Assembly (NCBI RefSeq): GCF_018224885.1
Contig: NZ_JAGTXB010000022.1
Location: 1-64,000, forward strand
Direction: 5' to 3'
Origin: Chitinophaga hostae
GTDB lineage: Bacteria; Bacteroidota; Bacteroidia; Chitinophagales; Chitinophagaceae
DNA length: 64,000 nucleotides
Numbering within the stretch: position 1 is the stretch's first letter; each line of letters opens with the position of its first letter. Below the pieces are notes generated by a model, which was not told the DNA's origin, searched no databases, and worked only from the letters and a program-made list of their open reading frames with translations. Position numbers and translations under genes: made by a program. Shown in pieces: positions 8,006-17,906 of this stretch.

Positions 8006-9214
8006 ATGCGCCCGATCCATAAAAGTATGTTCATGAACACGCCATTTGTTGAACTGATTGAAGCTTATCTGACCGACTCACTGACTCCGGAACAGGAAGC
8101 TGCTTTTATATATATGCTGGAGGATAAAACCAACAGCGATATATTAGATCGCGTCATAGCGGAAAAGGCAGCAGCAGGGCTCCTGGTGGGAGCGGAAGAT
8201 GTGAATCGCCGGGAGAAAAACCTGCTGGCGCTGCAGGAAAGACTACAACACCTTCAACAGGAGGCTGTTACAGTGCCCCGGGTACGCCCGTTATACCGCT
8301 ACATGTGGGCGGCAGCGGCGGTGGTATTGCTGTTGCTGGCTGCAGGTATTTATTTCCTGCTGCCTGCCGGTCAGAAAAAAGCGCCAGAAATGGCTCAACA
8401 GGTGATAAAGCATCCCGACATCAGCCCTGGCAGGAATGGCGCTGTTTTAACCCTTTCCGACGGGTCTGCGGTAGTATTGGATAGTATGCACAATGGCGAA
8501 GTAGCTAACCAGAACGGCACAAAGGTCATGCTGCAAAACGATGCCATCACCTACGCTCCCGGCAAGCTGAGCTCAGGTACGCCTGCTTTGAATGTCCTGT
8601 CTACTCCCAGGGGCCGGCAGTTTAGTGTAGTATTGCCCGATGGCACCAAAGTATGGCTGAATGCTGCATCTTCTGTGGCCTATCCTACCGCATTTAACGG
8701 CAGGGAAAGGAGAGTGGAAGTTACGGGAGAAGTATACCTGGAAGTAGCAGCCAATGCAGCGAAACCATTTTACGTTAGTATCAACAAACAAACTACCGTA
8801 CAGGTATTGGGTACCAGTTTTAATATCAACGCCTATACGGATGAACCGGCAATCAAAACTACCCTGCTGCAGGGTAGTGTGAGAATAGTAAAAGAAAAGA
8901 AAGCCAATATACTGAAACCGGGAGAGGAAGCCATTACCTCATCCGGCACAGATATCCGGGTACAGCCGGCCAACATCGCAAAAGTAATGGCCTGGAAAAA
9001 AGGAATATTCGATGCGGAAGGAGAGGGGACCGCCGCTTTTTTACGCCAGCTGGCCAGGTGGTACGACCTGGAAATAGTATACCATGGACCGGTGCCGGAA
9101 AAGAAGTTTCACGGGAAATTAGGCAGGGATCTGCAATTGTCGCAGGTGCTCGAAGTACTCTCTCAATTTAATATACAATATAAACTGGAAGGAAAAGTAT
9201 TAACGATAGAATAA
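8006..9214 (+). CDS. FecR family anti-sigma factor (SusC/D locus 1)
   Basis: 402-aa FecR-type protein. It has a short cytoplasmic sigma-binding region, one transmembrane helix around residues 99-120 (WAAAAVVLLLLAAGIYFLL), a periplasmic FecR domain (LPDGTKVWLNAASSVAYP, GEVYLEVAANAAKPFYV, VLGTSFNINAY) and a C-terminal DUF4974/STN-like domain (LGRDLQLSQVLEVLSQF). It transmits receptor occupancy from the TonB-dependent SusC to the sigma factor. It starts 54 nt after the sigma gene; starts at 8027 and 8033 are equally possible. Confidence 0.9.
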   Translation: MRPIHKSMFMNTPFVELIEAYLTDSLTPEQEAAFIYMLEDKTNSDILDRVIAEKAAAGLLVGAEDVNRREKNLLALQERLQHLQQEAVTVPRVRPLYRYMWAAAAVVLLLLAAGIYFLLPAGQKKAPEMAQQVIKHPDISPGRNGAVLTLSDGSAVVLDSMHNGEVANQNGTKVMLQNDAITYAPGKLSSGTPALNVLSTPRGRQFSVVLPDGTKVWLNAASSVAYPTAFNGRERRVEVTGEVYLEVAANAAKPFYVSINKQTTVQVLGTSFNINAYTDEPAIKTTLLQGSVRIVKEKKANILKPGEEAITSSGTDIRVQPANIAKVMAWKKGIFDAEGEGTAAFLRQLARWYDLEIVYHGPVPEKKFHGKLGRDLQLSQVLEVLSQFNIQYKLEGKVLTIE

Positions 9215-9295
9215 ACCGCCATTCAAAGAATTTATCCACCATTAAAAAATCAACTATGCACTGATGATCCGGACCACGGATAACAGCAGAAAAAA

Positions 9296-9322
9296 ACCGG
9301 AAGTGTTTGCACCACTTCCGGT
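9296..9322 (-). terminator. Hairpin, terminator-like on the minus strand
   Basis: A perfect 10-bp stem (ACCGGAAGTG / CACTTCCGGT) with a 7-nt loop. Only on the minus strand is it followed by a T run (seven T), yet no minus-strand gene ends here. It lies in the fecR-susC gap, where it may instead act as an RNA-processing or attenuation stem. Confidence 0.45.
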
Positions 9323-9405
9323 ATAATGTTCTGGCTGATCCCAAAAACAATTGTATTGCTCAATACAGGACTGCTTTATTATCAACCATAAACTGATGCA
9401 AATGT

Positions 9406-12400
9406 ATGCAATTAAGTACTTATTGTAACCAGGAGCGTGTTGTTTTAACAAACCGCTGGTTCATCAACCAAATGCTGCGAGTAATGAAACTGACCACGAT
9501 CATCATACTTGTCTGCTGCCTGCACATCTCTGCCAGGAGCTTCGCCCAGAAAATAACTTTTAGCGGGAGCAAAATAAAACTGGAAAAAGTATTGGAAGCA
9601 GTGGAAAAACAAACCGGTTTCGTGGCTTTATACGACGAGGAAGTATTAAGAAATGCCCAGCCTGTTACGATTACCGCCAACAACCAACCACTGGAAACAT
9701 TTCTGAAAGAAATCTTCAGGGAGCAGTCACTGGGATTCATCATCAAAAACACCTCCATCATTATCAGCCGGAAAGCCGTACTCCCGGAGCGGGTACTCCC
9801 GCCGTTACTGCCGGTGCCACCGGTGAAGGGAACCGTGCGAAGCGCCGATGGTGCCCCACTTCCGGGCGTATCTGTCAGGGTAGTGGGATCCAATAAGGGT
9901 ACCATCACAGATGCCAATGGAAAGTTCACCATTACTGTAAAGGAAAATGATCTGCTGAATATTACCTACCTGGGGTTCCGCCCTGTTACAGCGACGGTGA
10001 ATGCCTCGGGAGCATTGACACTGGTGGTTGCCGGAGAAAAAACAACTTCAAAGGCATTGCTCAACACCGCAGATGGCGCTATCATCCAGCTGGAAGCAGA
10101 TCCCACGGAACTGGAGGCGATTACCGTAAATACAGGCTATCAGCAGATTTCAAAAGAGCGAAGTGCAGGCTCCTTTTCCAATCCGGATATGGGTGTGATA
10201 AAAGATCGCAGCGCCAGCATGAATATCCTGCAACGGCTGGAAGGCCTCGTACCCGGACTGGTAATTAATAACGCTCCAAGCGCCGTTACCGACGGGACTA
10301 CCTTTCAAATTCGCGGACTCAGCACCATCAACGCGGATAAAAACCCGCTGTACGTGGTAGATGGTATGCCGGTCAATGATGTGTCTTCTATTAATCCGCA
10401 GGATGTAGAAAGCATCAGCGTGTTAAAAGATGCTACGGCAGCTTCTATCTGGGGAGCCAGGGCCTCCAATGGCGTCATCGTGATCACCACAAAAAAAGGA
10501 GCAGTAAATGAGCGCCTCAGCGTAAACTACGACGGATTTATCAGCTTCCGGGGAAAGCCTGATATCAGCTATTTTCCGGTGTTAAATAGTCAGCAATATA
10601 TCCAGGCCGCTAAAGAAACTTTTGATCCGGTAAACCGTCCATACAGCGTAGCTACTGCTTATGATCCGGGAACCGGTAATTCCACGGGCCTGTCGCCCGA
10701 CAGACAAATACTGTACGATATGTACAGAGGTGTGTTGAGTGCTGCACAGGGCAACGCTAAACTGGATAGCCTATCCCATATCAATAACCTCAGCCAGATA
10801 AAAGACAACTGGTATCGCCCGGCGAGGTTAACGAACCATACCCTGTCAGTTGCTGGCGGCTCCGGCAAATATTCTTTTTACGGATCATTGGCATATACCG
10901 GCGCCACAGATTATACACCCGGTAATTCCAATAACGTATATAAGGTAAATACCCGGCAGGATTTTAAGTTTAATAAATACCTGAAAGTTTTTTTCCTGGC
11001 AGATATCACCAATACCGTAGCTTCTTCCAATCGTGCTGTTTCTCCTGATGCCCGCTTTCTGCCTTACCAGCTATTCAAAGACGGCTCCGGTAAAAGTATT
11101 GATATGCCATACATGGGCTATCTGAGCGAAGAAGCCAGGGCAGGTATGGAAGCCGCCAGTAAAATCAACCTGAATTATAATCCCATTGAAGATATCAATA
11201 CCGGCGCCACAAAAAGTAATGGATTGCTCACCCGTATTAATACCGGTATGACCATCAACCTGCTGAAAGACCTGCGCTTTGAGGGGATGTATGGATATGT
11301 AAAGGGTAACAACCGGACTACCGTATATGATGATAATACAAATTATCGCCAACGGGTACAGGTGGTAAATTTTACAGAAGTTCCTACAACAAGTAATATC
11401 CCGGTATATAATCTGCCCACCACCGGCGGACAATACCGGGTGATGAATTCGAATCAGGATAACTGGGTGGTCAGAAACCAGTTTATATATGACCGCAGCT
11501 TTATGAAAGGCCTGCATCAGTTTACAGCAATGGCAGGGCAGGAAGCACAGGAACAGAAAAGTATTTATAACAGTAACCAACAATACGGCTACGACCAGAG
11601 ATTACAAACCTACTCACTGATCAACTATCAGCTATTAACTTCTGCCGGGGTAAAAAGCCCGGTCATGCCATCTTCCGTCAATGGTTCATTTCTAAACGCG
11701 GATTCTATTTTTACCCAAACAGAAATAATGTCCCGTTTTACTTCCTGGTACCTGAATGCAGCATACACCTACAACCGTAAATATTCCCTCAATGCATCAT
11801 GGCGTAAAGACCAGAGCAATCTGTTTGGCAAAAATAAAGCAGCACAGAGTAAACCGGTTTGGAGCGTAGGAGGTAAATGGGATATATGCAATGAATCATT
11901 CTTTGAATCTGTCAGGGGAGTTAATAACCTGGCGCTAAGAGCTACCTATGGTGTTACCGGAATTTCACCTATACCGGGCAGCGCTGCTTCTTTTGATGTA
12001 CTGACAGCCATTAATTCACCCAATTCACCGGGAGGGAAAAGCCTGTACATTTCAGCACCCGCCAACCCAAATCTAACATGGGAAAGCACCAAAACCATCA
12101 ATTTGGGAATCGACTTCGCATTTCTTGGAGATCGGCTCACAGGATCTCTCGATGTATACCGGAAAAAAACATCTAACCTGTTGGGAAGTGTACCTGTCAA
12201 TCCACTCACGGGGTTTACAACGATATTCGGTAATGCCGGGGATATTACCAACAAAGGGGTTGAACTGAGTCTTTCCTCCGGTAATATCCTGAAGAAAAAT
12301 TTTAAGTGGATCACCATGCTGACCATGTCTTATAACAGGAATAAGATAGATAAACTGGCGCAACGATTTCCGTATACAACAGGTGGTCAGATGGTTCATG

Positions 12401-13098
12401 ATGCAAATTATCTCGAAGGTCGCCCTGCCTTTGCCCTCTGGGCTTATAATTTTGCAGGGTTGGATAATATGGGTGACCCGTTGGTGAAATTGAATGATAA
12501 AAGTATTACGAAAGATCCTGTTGGGGTAAAAGCAGGGGATGTTGTATACATGGGTGTTTATCAACAGCCCTGGAGTGGGGGATTATCTAACATTTTCAGT
12601 TATAAATCATTTTCACTGAATGTTAATATTATTTACAACCTCGGCAACAAGATGTTCCGTGATGTGAACCGCACCTACACCGGTTATAGTTTTATTCGAG
12701 CCCAGGATTTCACAGCTGGTAACCTGCACACAGATTTTGCCAATCGCTGGAAACAGCCGGGAGATGAAGCGCATACGAATATTCCTTCTTTTGTGAGCAC
12801 CATGGAAAGTAATACCCGGCGTAATACCGATTATTATGTGTATGGTAATATCAATGTGGTGGATGCCTCCTATGCTAAGGTCCGCGATGTCTCACTGTCT
12901 TATGCACTGCCTGTTGCCGTTGTCAGAAAGATCCATGCGGAACAACTCACGTTCCGGCTCCAGGTATCCAACCTGATGCTGTGGAAAGCCAATCATGATG
13001 ATATTGATCCGGAATTCCAGGATGCCAGGTATGGTTACCGGTCTGCCATGCCGGTGAACCAGGGTGCTGTCACTTTGGGTGCTCATTTAACACTTTAA
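9406..13098 (+). CDS. SusC/RagA TonB-linked outer-membrane transporter 1
   Basis: 1230-aa outer-membrane receptor. The N-terminal signal ends near SARSFAQ. Then come an STN secretin/TonB signalling domain (about residues 60-115, typical of receptors that talk to FecR), a carboxypeptidase-like beta domain (VKGTVRSADGAPLPGVSVRV, ~140-200), a TonB plug (FQIRGLSTINADKNPLYVVDGMPV, SISVLKDATAASIWGARASNG) and a large 22-strand barrel. It works with the SusD lipoprotein that follows after 11 nt. The substrate cannot be read from the sequence; there is no glycosidase beside it, and the TlpA-like partner hints at a non-sugar ligand (weak inference). Confidence 0.93.
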   Translation: MQLSTYCNQERVVLTNRWFINQMLRVMKLTTIIILVCCLHISARSFAQKITFSGSKIKLEKVLEAVEKQTGFVALYDEEVLRNAQPVTITANNQPLETFLKEIFREQSLGFIIKNTSIIISRKAVLPERVLPPLLPVPPVKGTVRSADGAPLPGVSVRVVGSNKGTITDANGKFTITVKENDLLNITYLGFRPVTATVNASGALTLVVAGEKTTSKALLNTADGAIIQLEADPTELEAITVNTGYQQISKERSAGSFSNPDMGVIKDRSASMNILQRLEGLVPGLVINNAPSAVTDGTTFQIRGLSTINADKNPLYVVDGMPVNDVSSINPQDVESISVLKDATAASIWGARASNGVIVITTKKGAVNERLSVNYDGFISFRGKPDISYFPVLNSQQYIQAAKETFDPVNRPYSVATAYDPGTGNSTGLSPDRQILYDMYRGVLSAAQGNAKLDSLSHINNLSQIKDNWYRPARLTNHTLSVAGGSGKYSFYGSLAYTGATDYTPGNSNNVYKVNTRQDFKFNKYLKVFFLADITNTVASSNRAVSPDARFLPYQLFKDGSGKSIDMPYMGYLSEEARAGMEAASKINLNYNPIEDINTGATKSNGLLTRINTGMTINLLKDLRFEGMYGYVKGNNRTTVYDDNTNYRQRVQVVNFTEVPTTSNIPVYNLPTTGGQYRVMNSNQDNWVVRNQFIYDRSFMKGLHQFTAMAGQEAQEQKSIYNSNQQYGYDQRLQTYSLINYQLLTSAGVKSPVMPSSVNGSFLNADSIFTQTEIMSRFTSWYLNAAYTYNRKYSLNASWRKDQSNLFGKNKAAQSKPVWSVGGKWDICNESFFESVRGVNNLALRATYGVTGISPIPGSAASFDVLTAINSPNSPGGKSLYISAPANPNLTWESTKTINLGIDFAFLGDRLTGSLDVYRKKTSNLLGSVPVNPLTGFTTIFGNAGDITNKGVELSLSSGNILKKNFKWITMLTMSYNRNKIDKLAQRFPYTTGGQMVHDANYLEGRPAFALWAYNFAGLDNMGDPLVKLNDKSITKDPVGVKAGDVVYMGVYQQPWSGGLSNIFSYKSFSLNVNIIYNLGNKMFRDVNRTYTGYSFIRAQDFTAGNLHTDFANRWKQPGDEAHTNIPSFVSTMESNTRRNTDYYVYGNINVVDASYAKVRDVSLSYALPVAVVRKIHAEQLTFRLQVSNLMLWKANHDDIDPEFQDARYGYRSAMPVNQGAVTLGAHLTL

Positions 13099-13109
13099 AA
13101 ATTAATGAA

Positions 13110-14564
13110 ATGGGGTTACTGAATCGAAAAATTATCTATTCTTTTATAGCATTAATGGCCATATCCACCCTCGAAGCCTGTAAAAAGGATTTCCTGGAAG
13201 TGACTCCCAAAGGGGTGCTGGTGGCAGAAAAAGTATCAGATTATAACCAGCTGCTGAATTCGCTCTCTACTGCAGTCATGCCTAACCTGGTATCCGGTGA
13301 TGAGGCGGCGGGCATAGAACCTTACTTTACGGGGGAAACATTACCAGAGAACCAGAAATCCTTCAGATGGGAGAATGATATTTATCTGCCGGATGCAACA
13401 TCAATGGAATGGACCATGATTATGCAGATGATATACCAGTATAATAAAGTCATCAATGAAGTGATGGATGCCAAAGACGGGAGTGAGGAACAGAAACAAT
13501 CGCTGATGGCCGAAGCTCGCGCATGCCGCGCCTGGGGATACTTTATGATGGTTAATTTCTATGGGAAACCATACAACGAAGCGACAGCTGCTGCTGATCT
13601 GGCAGTACCGAAAGTACTTATCTCTGATGTTTCCCAAACAAAATTTACCCGTGCCACGGTAAAAGAAATCTATGATCTCGTTATCGATGATCTTACAGCG
13701 TCTTTACCCTATTTACCTACCGCGCTGACCAACCGTCTCAGGATGTCGAAACCTGCTGCAGAAGGGTTGTTGGGTAAAGTATATGCTTTCATGGGACAAT
13801 ACGACAAAGCCCTGCCTCAGTTGAATGCAGCCATAAATGACCTGCCCGGCGCCAGTATACCGGTTGGGCTATACGATTTCCAGAAGGAGCTTGCACCTGG
13901 CGGAGCTTTTACACCTATAAGCCCGATAACAGGGCCTTCCAGGGGAAATCTGAATATTGATCAGGAAGTGCTCTTTCTCAGGCAAACCGTCAACTATTTT
14001 AACTTTCTATTTTCAGGCGTTGTACTGAATACAAAAGCAGTGGGTCTTTACCTTCCGGGCGATTACCGGCGTGCATTTCTGACGCCGAACCCTTTTGCAG
14101 ATTTTGCAAATGTTTATCCCAATGGTATGCTCAGAACCTGGGGAAGTGGTGCGGTAAATAATGTGGGCGTAAGTGTCCCCGATATCTACCTGCTTAGGGC
14201 TGAATGTAAGTCGCGCGGGAATGATCTGGCCGGCGCTGTTGCAGACATGGAAGCGTTCCGGAAAATGAGAATGCCTGCCGGAGAAGCAGTAATACCGGCG
14301 GCCATTGCTGCGGATAAAGTAACGTTAACAATATTTATTCTCAATGAAAGAATCCGCGAATTCCCCATACAGGGATACCGGTGGTTTGATATGCGTCGTC
14401 TTTCTGTAGATCCGGTGTATAAATCTACCGTAGGCACCACCCATACCGTTTATGATATGAACGGTACCGTGAAAGGAACGTATACACTGCGTCCGGAACG
14501 ACTGGTATTCCGCATCCCGTTGTATATCGCTAATGCTAACCCGGATATTCCGCAAAATCCGTAA
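13110..14564 (+). CDS. SusD/RagB substrate-binding lipoprotein 1
   Basis: 484-aa surface lipoprotein. The lipobox is LEAC (Cys at residue 24), followed by KKDFLEVTPKG, the usual SusD start. TPR-like helices follow (AEARACRAWGYFMMVNFYGKPY), and the SusD C-terminal signature is present: LNERIREFPIQGYRWFDMRR and RLVFRIPLY. It caps the SusC pore and binds the ligand. It is slightly shorter than the usual ~500-600 aa. Confidence 0.92.
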   Translation: MGLLNRKIIYSFIALMAISTLEACKKDFLEVTPKGVLVAEKVSDYNQLLNSLSTAVMPNLVSGDEAAGIEPYFTGETLPENQKSFRWENDIYLPDATSMEWTMIMQMIYQYNKVINEVMDAKDGSEEQKQSLMAEARACRAWGYFMMVNFYGKPYNEATAAADLAVPKVLISDVSQTKFTRATVKEIYDLVIDDLTASLPYLPTALTNRLRMSKPAAEGLLGKVYAFMGQYDKALPQLNAAINDLPGASIPVGLYDFQKELAPGGAFTPISPITGPSRGNLNIDQEVLFLRQTVNYFNFLFSGVVLNTKAVGLYLPGDYRRAFLTPNPFADFANVYPNGMLRTWGSGAVNNVGVSVPDIYLLRAECKSRGNDLAGAVADMEAFRKMRMPAGEAVIPAAIAADKVTLTIFILNERIREFPIQGYRWFDMRRLSVDPVYKSTVGTTHTVYDMNGTVKGTYTLRPERLVFRIPLYIANANPDIPQNP

Positions 14565-14695
14565 CCACATTTTTTAAATAATTGATCCGGTTGTTTACCG
14601 ATTGTCTGCGTAAGGCGGCAGTCCCGGAATCGTTTTGCCTGAACGGACGGTATGTTAAGTAAAATAATTTCTATAAAAATTAAAAAGCAACAAAA

Positions 14696-16102
14696 ATGAT
14701 GAAAAAGCGTATCATAATGGCATTATGCTGCCTGTATGCAGCTATGGCCTTTGGACAAAAGAAAGAAGCAGCCATCGTAATAGATGTCGCCCCCCTGAAA
14801 GTTGATTCCATATGGCTGGCCGAGGGGGAAAACGCATTAATGATAGGACCCGATAAAGAAGGGAAATTCACACATCACTTTACCGGAACCTTTCCAAAAT
14901 CAATACAGTTGGGTATAAGTACACCTAAGAAAGGACAGATGTCGTTGTTCCTGGAACCTGGTGATAAGCTCAATATCAAAACAGACTTTGAGGCCAATAC
15001 CACCTTTTCTGGTCCTGGTGCGGCAAATGCAAAAGTACTGTGGGAATACACCTATGCATATATACTGGATAATACGAAGTCAGACGCTACTAAGATGACG
15101 ATGAAGGAGTATTACGATATGATCAACCGGGTAGAGCAGCAATCGATCGATATACTGGAGGCTAGCAAACAAAAAGTGACGCCGGCTTTTTATAAAGAGG
15201 AGTCTGTAACCCTTAAATACCGGAAATTAAGCTCCTTAATACTGGCGCCGTATTTTTATCATCTTGGTTTTAAAAAGAAAATGTCTGAAGTATTACCGGA
15301 TGATTATTGGAAGCTCGCGGATAATCTTGAAATGAATGATCACCTGCTCAGCAATGAGTCCTATAATGTTTTTATAAGAGGAGCCTATCCTGCTTTCCTG
15401 GGCTGGCGTGAATTGTTCGAACAGGGAAAGCTGGACAGTACTTATGAGTATCCCCAGGTATTAATGCAGCGATTAAAGCTGATAGAACAGCGTTATACTG
15501 GAAAGATGCGCAGCATGGCCATGAGCATTACGCTGAATACCCTCATAGGAATGACCAAAGACGTGACTACCCTGAAACCGGCGATAGATAACTATGTAGC
15601 GAAGTATGCCAGCCCGCTGGACGCTAAAAAAATACAGGAATCCTATAGTAAGACGTTGGGCCTGGCCGCTGGAAAAGTACCGCCCTTTTTTACGCTGAAA
15701 GATATTAATGGCAAAGAAGTTACGTTAAAGGATTTTTCCGGTAAAGTAATTTACATGGATTTCTGGGCCAGCTGGTGTGCTCCCTGCCGTTATGAAATGA
15801 AAAATGGCAGTCCTAAACTGCATGAGAAATTTAAAGACAATAAGGATGTGGTTTTCCTCTACATCAGTGTAGATGATAAAGCAGCCGCCTGGAAAAAAGC
15901 CATTGCAGATGATAAAATAGAAGGTATCCACCTGTTGTCTGCCGGTGGTATGAACAGCGAGGTAGCTAAAGCCTTTAATATCATGGGTGTTCCCCGGTAT
16001 GTAATCATTGGAAGAGACGGAAAAATATTTGACAGCGATGCTTCCAGACCAAGCGAAGATAAAACACCTGCAAGAATCCATGAGGCATTAAGCGCTCAAT
16101 AA
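14696..16102 (+). CDS. TlpA-like thioredoxin-fold protein, secreted
   Basis: 468-aa periplasmic protein. A signal peptide (ending MAFGQ) precedes a long N-terminal region of DUF4369/TlpA-associated type (DPDKEGKFTHHFTGTFP-like beta part, then helices). The C-terminal thioredoxin domain holds a WCAPC redox site at Cys361/Cys364 (FWASWCAPCR) and the cis-Pro segment GVPRYVII. It reduces or isomerises disulfides, or is tethered to uptake. Such proteins often follow SusC/SusD in Chitinophaga and Pedobacter loci; here it comes 131 nt after susD and ends at a terminator, so it closes the operon. Confidence 0.88.
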   Translation: MMKKRIIMALCCLYAAMAFGQKKEAAIVIDVAPLKVDSIWLAEGENALMIGPDKEGKFTHHFTGTFPKSIQLGISTPKKGQMSLFLEPGDKLNIKTDFEANTTFSGPGAANAKVLWEYTYAYILDNTKSDATKMTMKEYYDMINRVEQQSIDILEASKQKVTPAFYKEESVTLKYRKLSSLILAPYFYHLGFKKKMSEVLPDDYWKLADNLEMNDHLLSNESYNVFIRGAYPAFLGWRELFEQGKLDSTYEYPQVLMQRLKLIEQRYTGKMRSMAMSITLNTLIGMTKDVTTLKPAIDNYVAKYASPLDAKKIQESYSKTLGLAAGKVPPFFTLKDINGKEVTLKDFSGKVIYMDFWASWCAPCRYEMKNGSPKLHEKFKDNKDVVFLYISVDDKAAAWKKAIADDKIEGIHLLSAGGMNSEVAKAFNIMGVPRYVIIGRDGKIFDSDASRPSEDKTPARIHEALSAQ

Positions 16103-16153
16103 AAGAGAAAGGATTGTTTTTAAGTACCCCCTGCTGAACAATTCTGAATAAAA

Positions 16154-16190
16154 ATGGCCGATGTATTTATTACATCGGTCATTTTTTTAT
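16154..16190 (+). terminator. Rho-independent terminator of locus 1
   Basis: A 12-bp stem (ATGGCCGATGTA / TACATCGGTCAT, one G-T pair) with a 5-nt loop and a T run, about 50 nt after the TlpA-like gene. Confidence 0.85.
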
Positions 16191-16283
16191 GTACAATTTA
16201 CTCAATATCCCTGCTTTAGTACCCAGCAGCAGTAGAATATCAATGAACCCGGGTCAGGGTTCAAAAAGCCGAAAAAATAAATT

Positions 16284-16295
16284 CAAAGTACTTTG
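16284..16295. promoter_or_regulatory. Palindrome CAAAGTACTTTG with nearby half-site
   Basis: A perfect 12-bp palindrome, followed 5 nt later by another CAAAGT (16301-16306) and a TTAATTTG -7-like box (one mismatch). It lies 65 nt in front of the small membrane protein gene. This looks like a repressor operator overlapping a promoter (inference). Confidence 0.45.
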
Positions 16296-16360
16296 TAATT
16301 CAAAGTTAATTTGTATCTTTAATTGCTCAAATGATTTTACAATCCTAAACTATTATCAAA

Positions 16361-16663
16361 ATGGAAACGAAAACGTTTAGCGTTGTTACCTCCATAGCAA
16401 TGGTTTTAACCCTTTTGGTAGCAGTACTCAGCATTCTTGGTATTGCCGTCACCGGTCTTTATCCCGGGTTTTTTGTGTTATTGTTTGTGGCGCTGATTCC
16501 AATAGCTTCCAGGTTTTACGCAAAAAGAATTGGCAGCAGGTCCAATGATTTCCGGAAACGTTATTATACCACGTTCACCTTTATTAATTTGTTGTCAATC
16601 CTGGTGGTGTTGTGGATGACATTTGTAATCGTACATGACCGTGTTCTTCATGACTGTTGTTAA
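16361..16663 (+). CDS. Small membrane protein of unknown function
   Basis: 100 aa with three hydrophobic segments: about residues 8-28 (VVTSIAMVLTLLVAVLSILG), 30-48 (LYPGFFVLLFVALIPIA) and 73-90 (FINLLSILVVLWMTFVIV). A basic loop (KRIGSRSNDFRKRYY) lies between the second and third. I do not recognise a family. It stands alone, with its own operator-like palindrome upstream and a converging monooxygenase gene downstream. Confidence 0.6.
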   Translation: METKTFSVVTSIAMVLTLLVAVLSILGIAVTGLYPGFFVLLFVALIPIASRFYAKRIGSRSNDFRKRYYTTFTFINLLSILVVLWMTFVIVHDRVLHDCC

Positions 16664-16713
16664 ATTGCCTGGTTTTTTTGCCGGCACCTTGCGCTGCTGA
16701 ACACGAGCCATGG

Positions 16714-17826
16714 CTAAAATCCAGCTGCGTTTCTTCTGCGAATAGCTTCTTCCGTTGCCGGGATAAAATGCTCTCTTGCATTAAATTCGGCTTCGGCCTG
16801 AACGGCTTCAATAAGAGGGCGTAGCTTTTTGTTGTATTCGGGGAACGCTAACTCAAAATTTCCGTTATGCTGCTTTAAAGCATCTGCCAGCGCGGCAGCT
16901 CCTTCTATCGCCAGCGAACCGCCCATGCCGGCTGCTGGTGAAGCACAGTACGCCGCATCACCTACCAGGGCCACCCTGCCTTTTGTCCACGATGGCATTT
17001 TTATCTGGCAAAATTTATCGAAATAAAAATTTTCTGAATGGGCTACTTCTTCCAATAGTTCTTCAGTTCTCCATCCCTGTCCAACAAACTGATCCAAAAT
17101 GATGTCTTTTTGTTGCCTCATATCACGATAATCGTATGGAATTTCTTTTTCGGAAAGAAAGCAAAAAACAATGTCGGTTTTATGCTTGTAGGCATTAAGC
17201 ATATAAGCCTTTCCCGGAACATTATAAAACTGCATGGTATTCGGTGGTATCAGGGATTTGTTTATAATTGAGATAGAAAAATAGGCTTTCAAAAAATGTG
17301 TATAGGCAGTTTCTGCACCAAAGCAAATTTTTCTCACATTGGAATGTGTGCCATCGCATCCGATAACCAGGTCAAATGACTTGCTGCAGCCATTCTTAAA
17401 AGTAGCTTTTATATCATCCCCTGTTTCGGTTAGCGCAGTAATACTGTCGTTAAAGATAAAAGTAACATCGTTTTTAATTTCATTAAATAGGATGTTTATC
17501 AATGCAGTCCGTTCAATTTCTATCTCGTCGCCGGAAGCTGCATCTTTCTTAATCCTGATCGAATTTTCCGTTATATCGTCCGCATTTTTAAATTCGATCA
17601 TTTCCAGGTTCAAAGCGTTTGATGTCAATTGTTCAAAAATTCCCATCCGCTTAACGATATCAATTGCTGTTCCACGAAAATCAACAGCCGTACCACCCAT
17701 GCGGGGCACGTCTGCAATTTCAACAACCGTTACCTGGTAACCTGATTTATTCATCCAGTAAGCTGTTGAAAGCCCTGCTATACTTGCACCCGAAACGAGT
17801 ACTTTATTTGCTTTTAATGATTCCAT
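16714..17826 (-). CDS. FAD-dependent monooxygenase 1
   Basis: 370-aa class A flavoprotein monooxygenase (PHBH/UbiH-like fold). The N-terminal Rossmann motif is VLVSGASIAGLSTAYWMNKSG, with VVE ending the second strand. The DG motif region reads FDLVIGCDGTHSNVRK, and the GD motif is RVALVGDAAYCASPAAGMGGSLAIEGA. It hydroxylates small aromatic or polyketide-like molecules (known for the family; substrate unknown). The start is placed at 17826, directly before the Rossmann strand; an upstream Met at 17862 is possible. It is transcribed after the AraC gene at 17907-18770 with an 80-nt gap that contains a strong inverted repeat. Confidence 0.86.
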   Translation of the reverse strand: MESLKANKVLVSGASIAGLSTAYWMNKSGYQVTVVEIADVPRMGGTAVDFRGTAIDIVKRMGIFEQLTSNALNLEMIEFKNADDITENSIRIKKDAASGDEIEIERTALINILFNEIKNDVTFIFNDSITALTETGDDIKATFKNGCSKSFDLVIGCDGTHSNVRKICFGAETAYTHFLKAYFSISIINKSLIPPNTMQFYNVPGKAYMLNAYKHKTDIVFCFLSEKEIPYDYRDMRQQKDIILDQFVGQGWRTEELLEEVAHSENFYFDKFCQIKMPSWTKGRVALVGDAAYCASPAAGMGGSLAIEGAAALADALKQHNGNFELAFPEYNKKLRPLIEAVQAEAEFNAREHFIPATEEAIRRRNAAGF

Positions 17827-17884
17827 TTTGCACGGTTTATTTTTTATCCGGCAAAGGAACATGGTGTGGCTGGAATGGAAAATG

Positions 17885-17905
17885 CCAATACTGATTAAGT
17901 ATTGG
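17885..17905. promoter_or_regulatory. Operator-like inverted repeat CCAATACT-N5-AGTATTGG
   Basis: Perfect 8-bp arms with a 5-nt spacer, in the gap between the AraC gene and FAD monooxygenase 1, about 59 nt before the latter's start. There is no T run, so a protein-binding site is more likely than a terminator. Confidence 0.5.
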
Positions 17906-17906
17906 A

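Noticed and set aside
16189-16380. 63-codon frame before the small membrane protein
   Set aside because: It spans the terminator tail and the operator palindrome and overlaps the next start. It is not coding.
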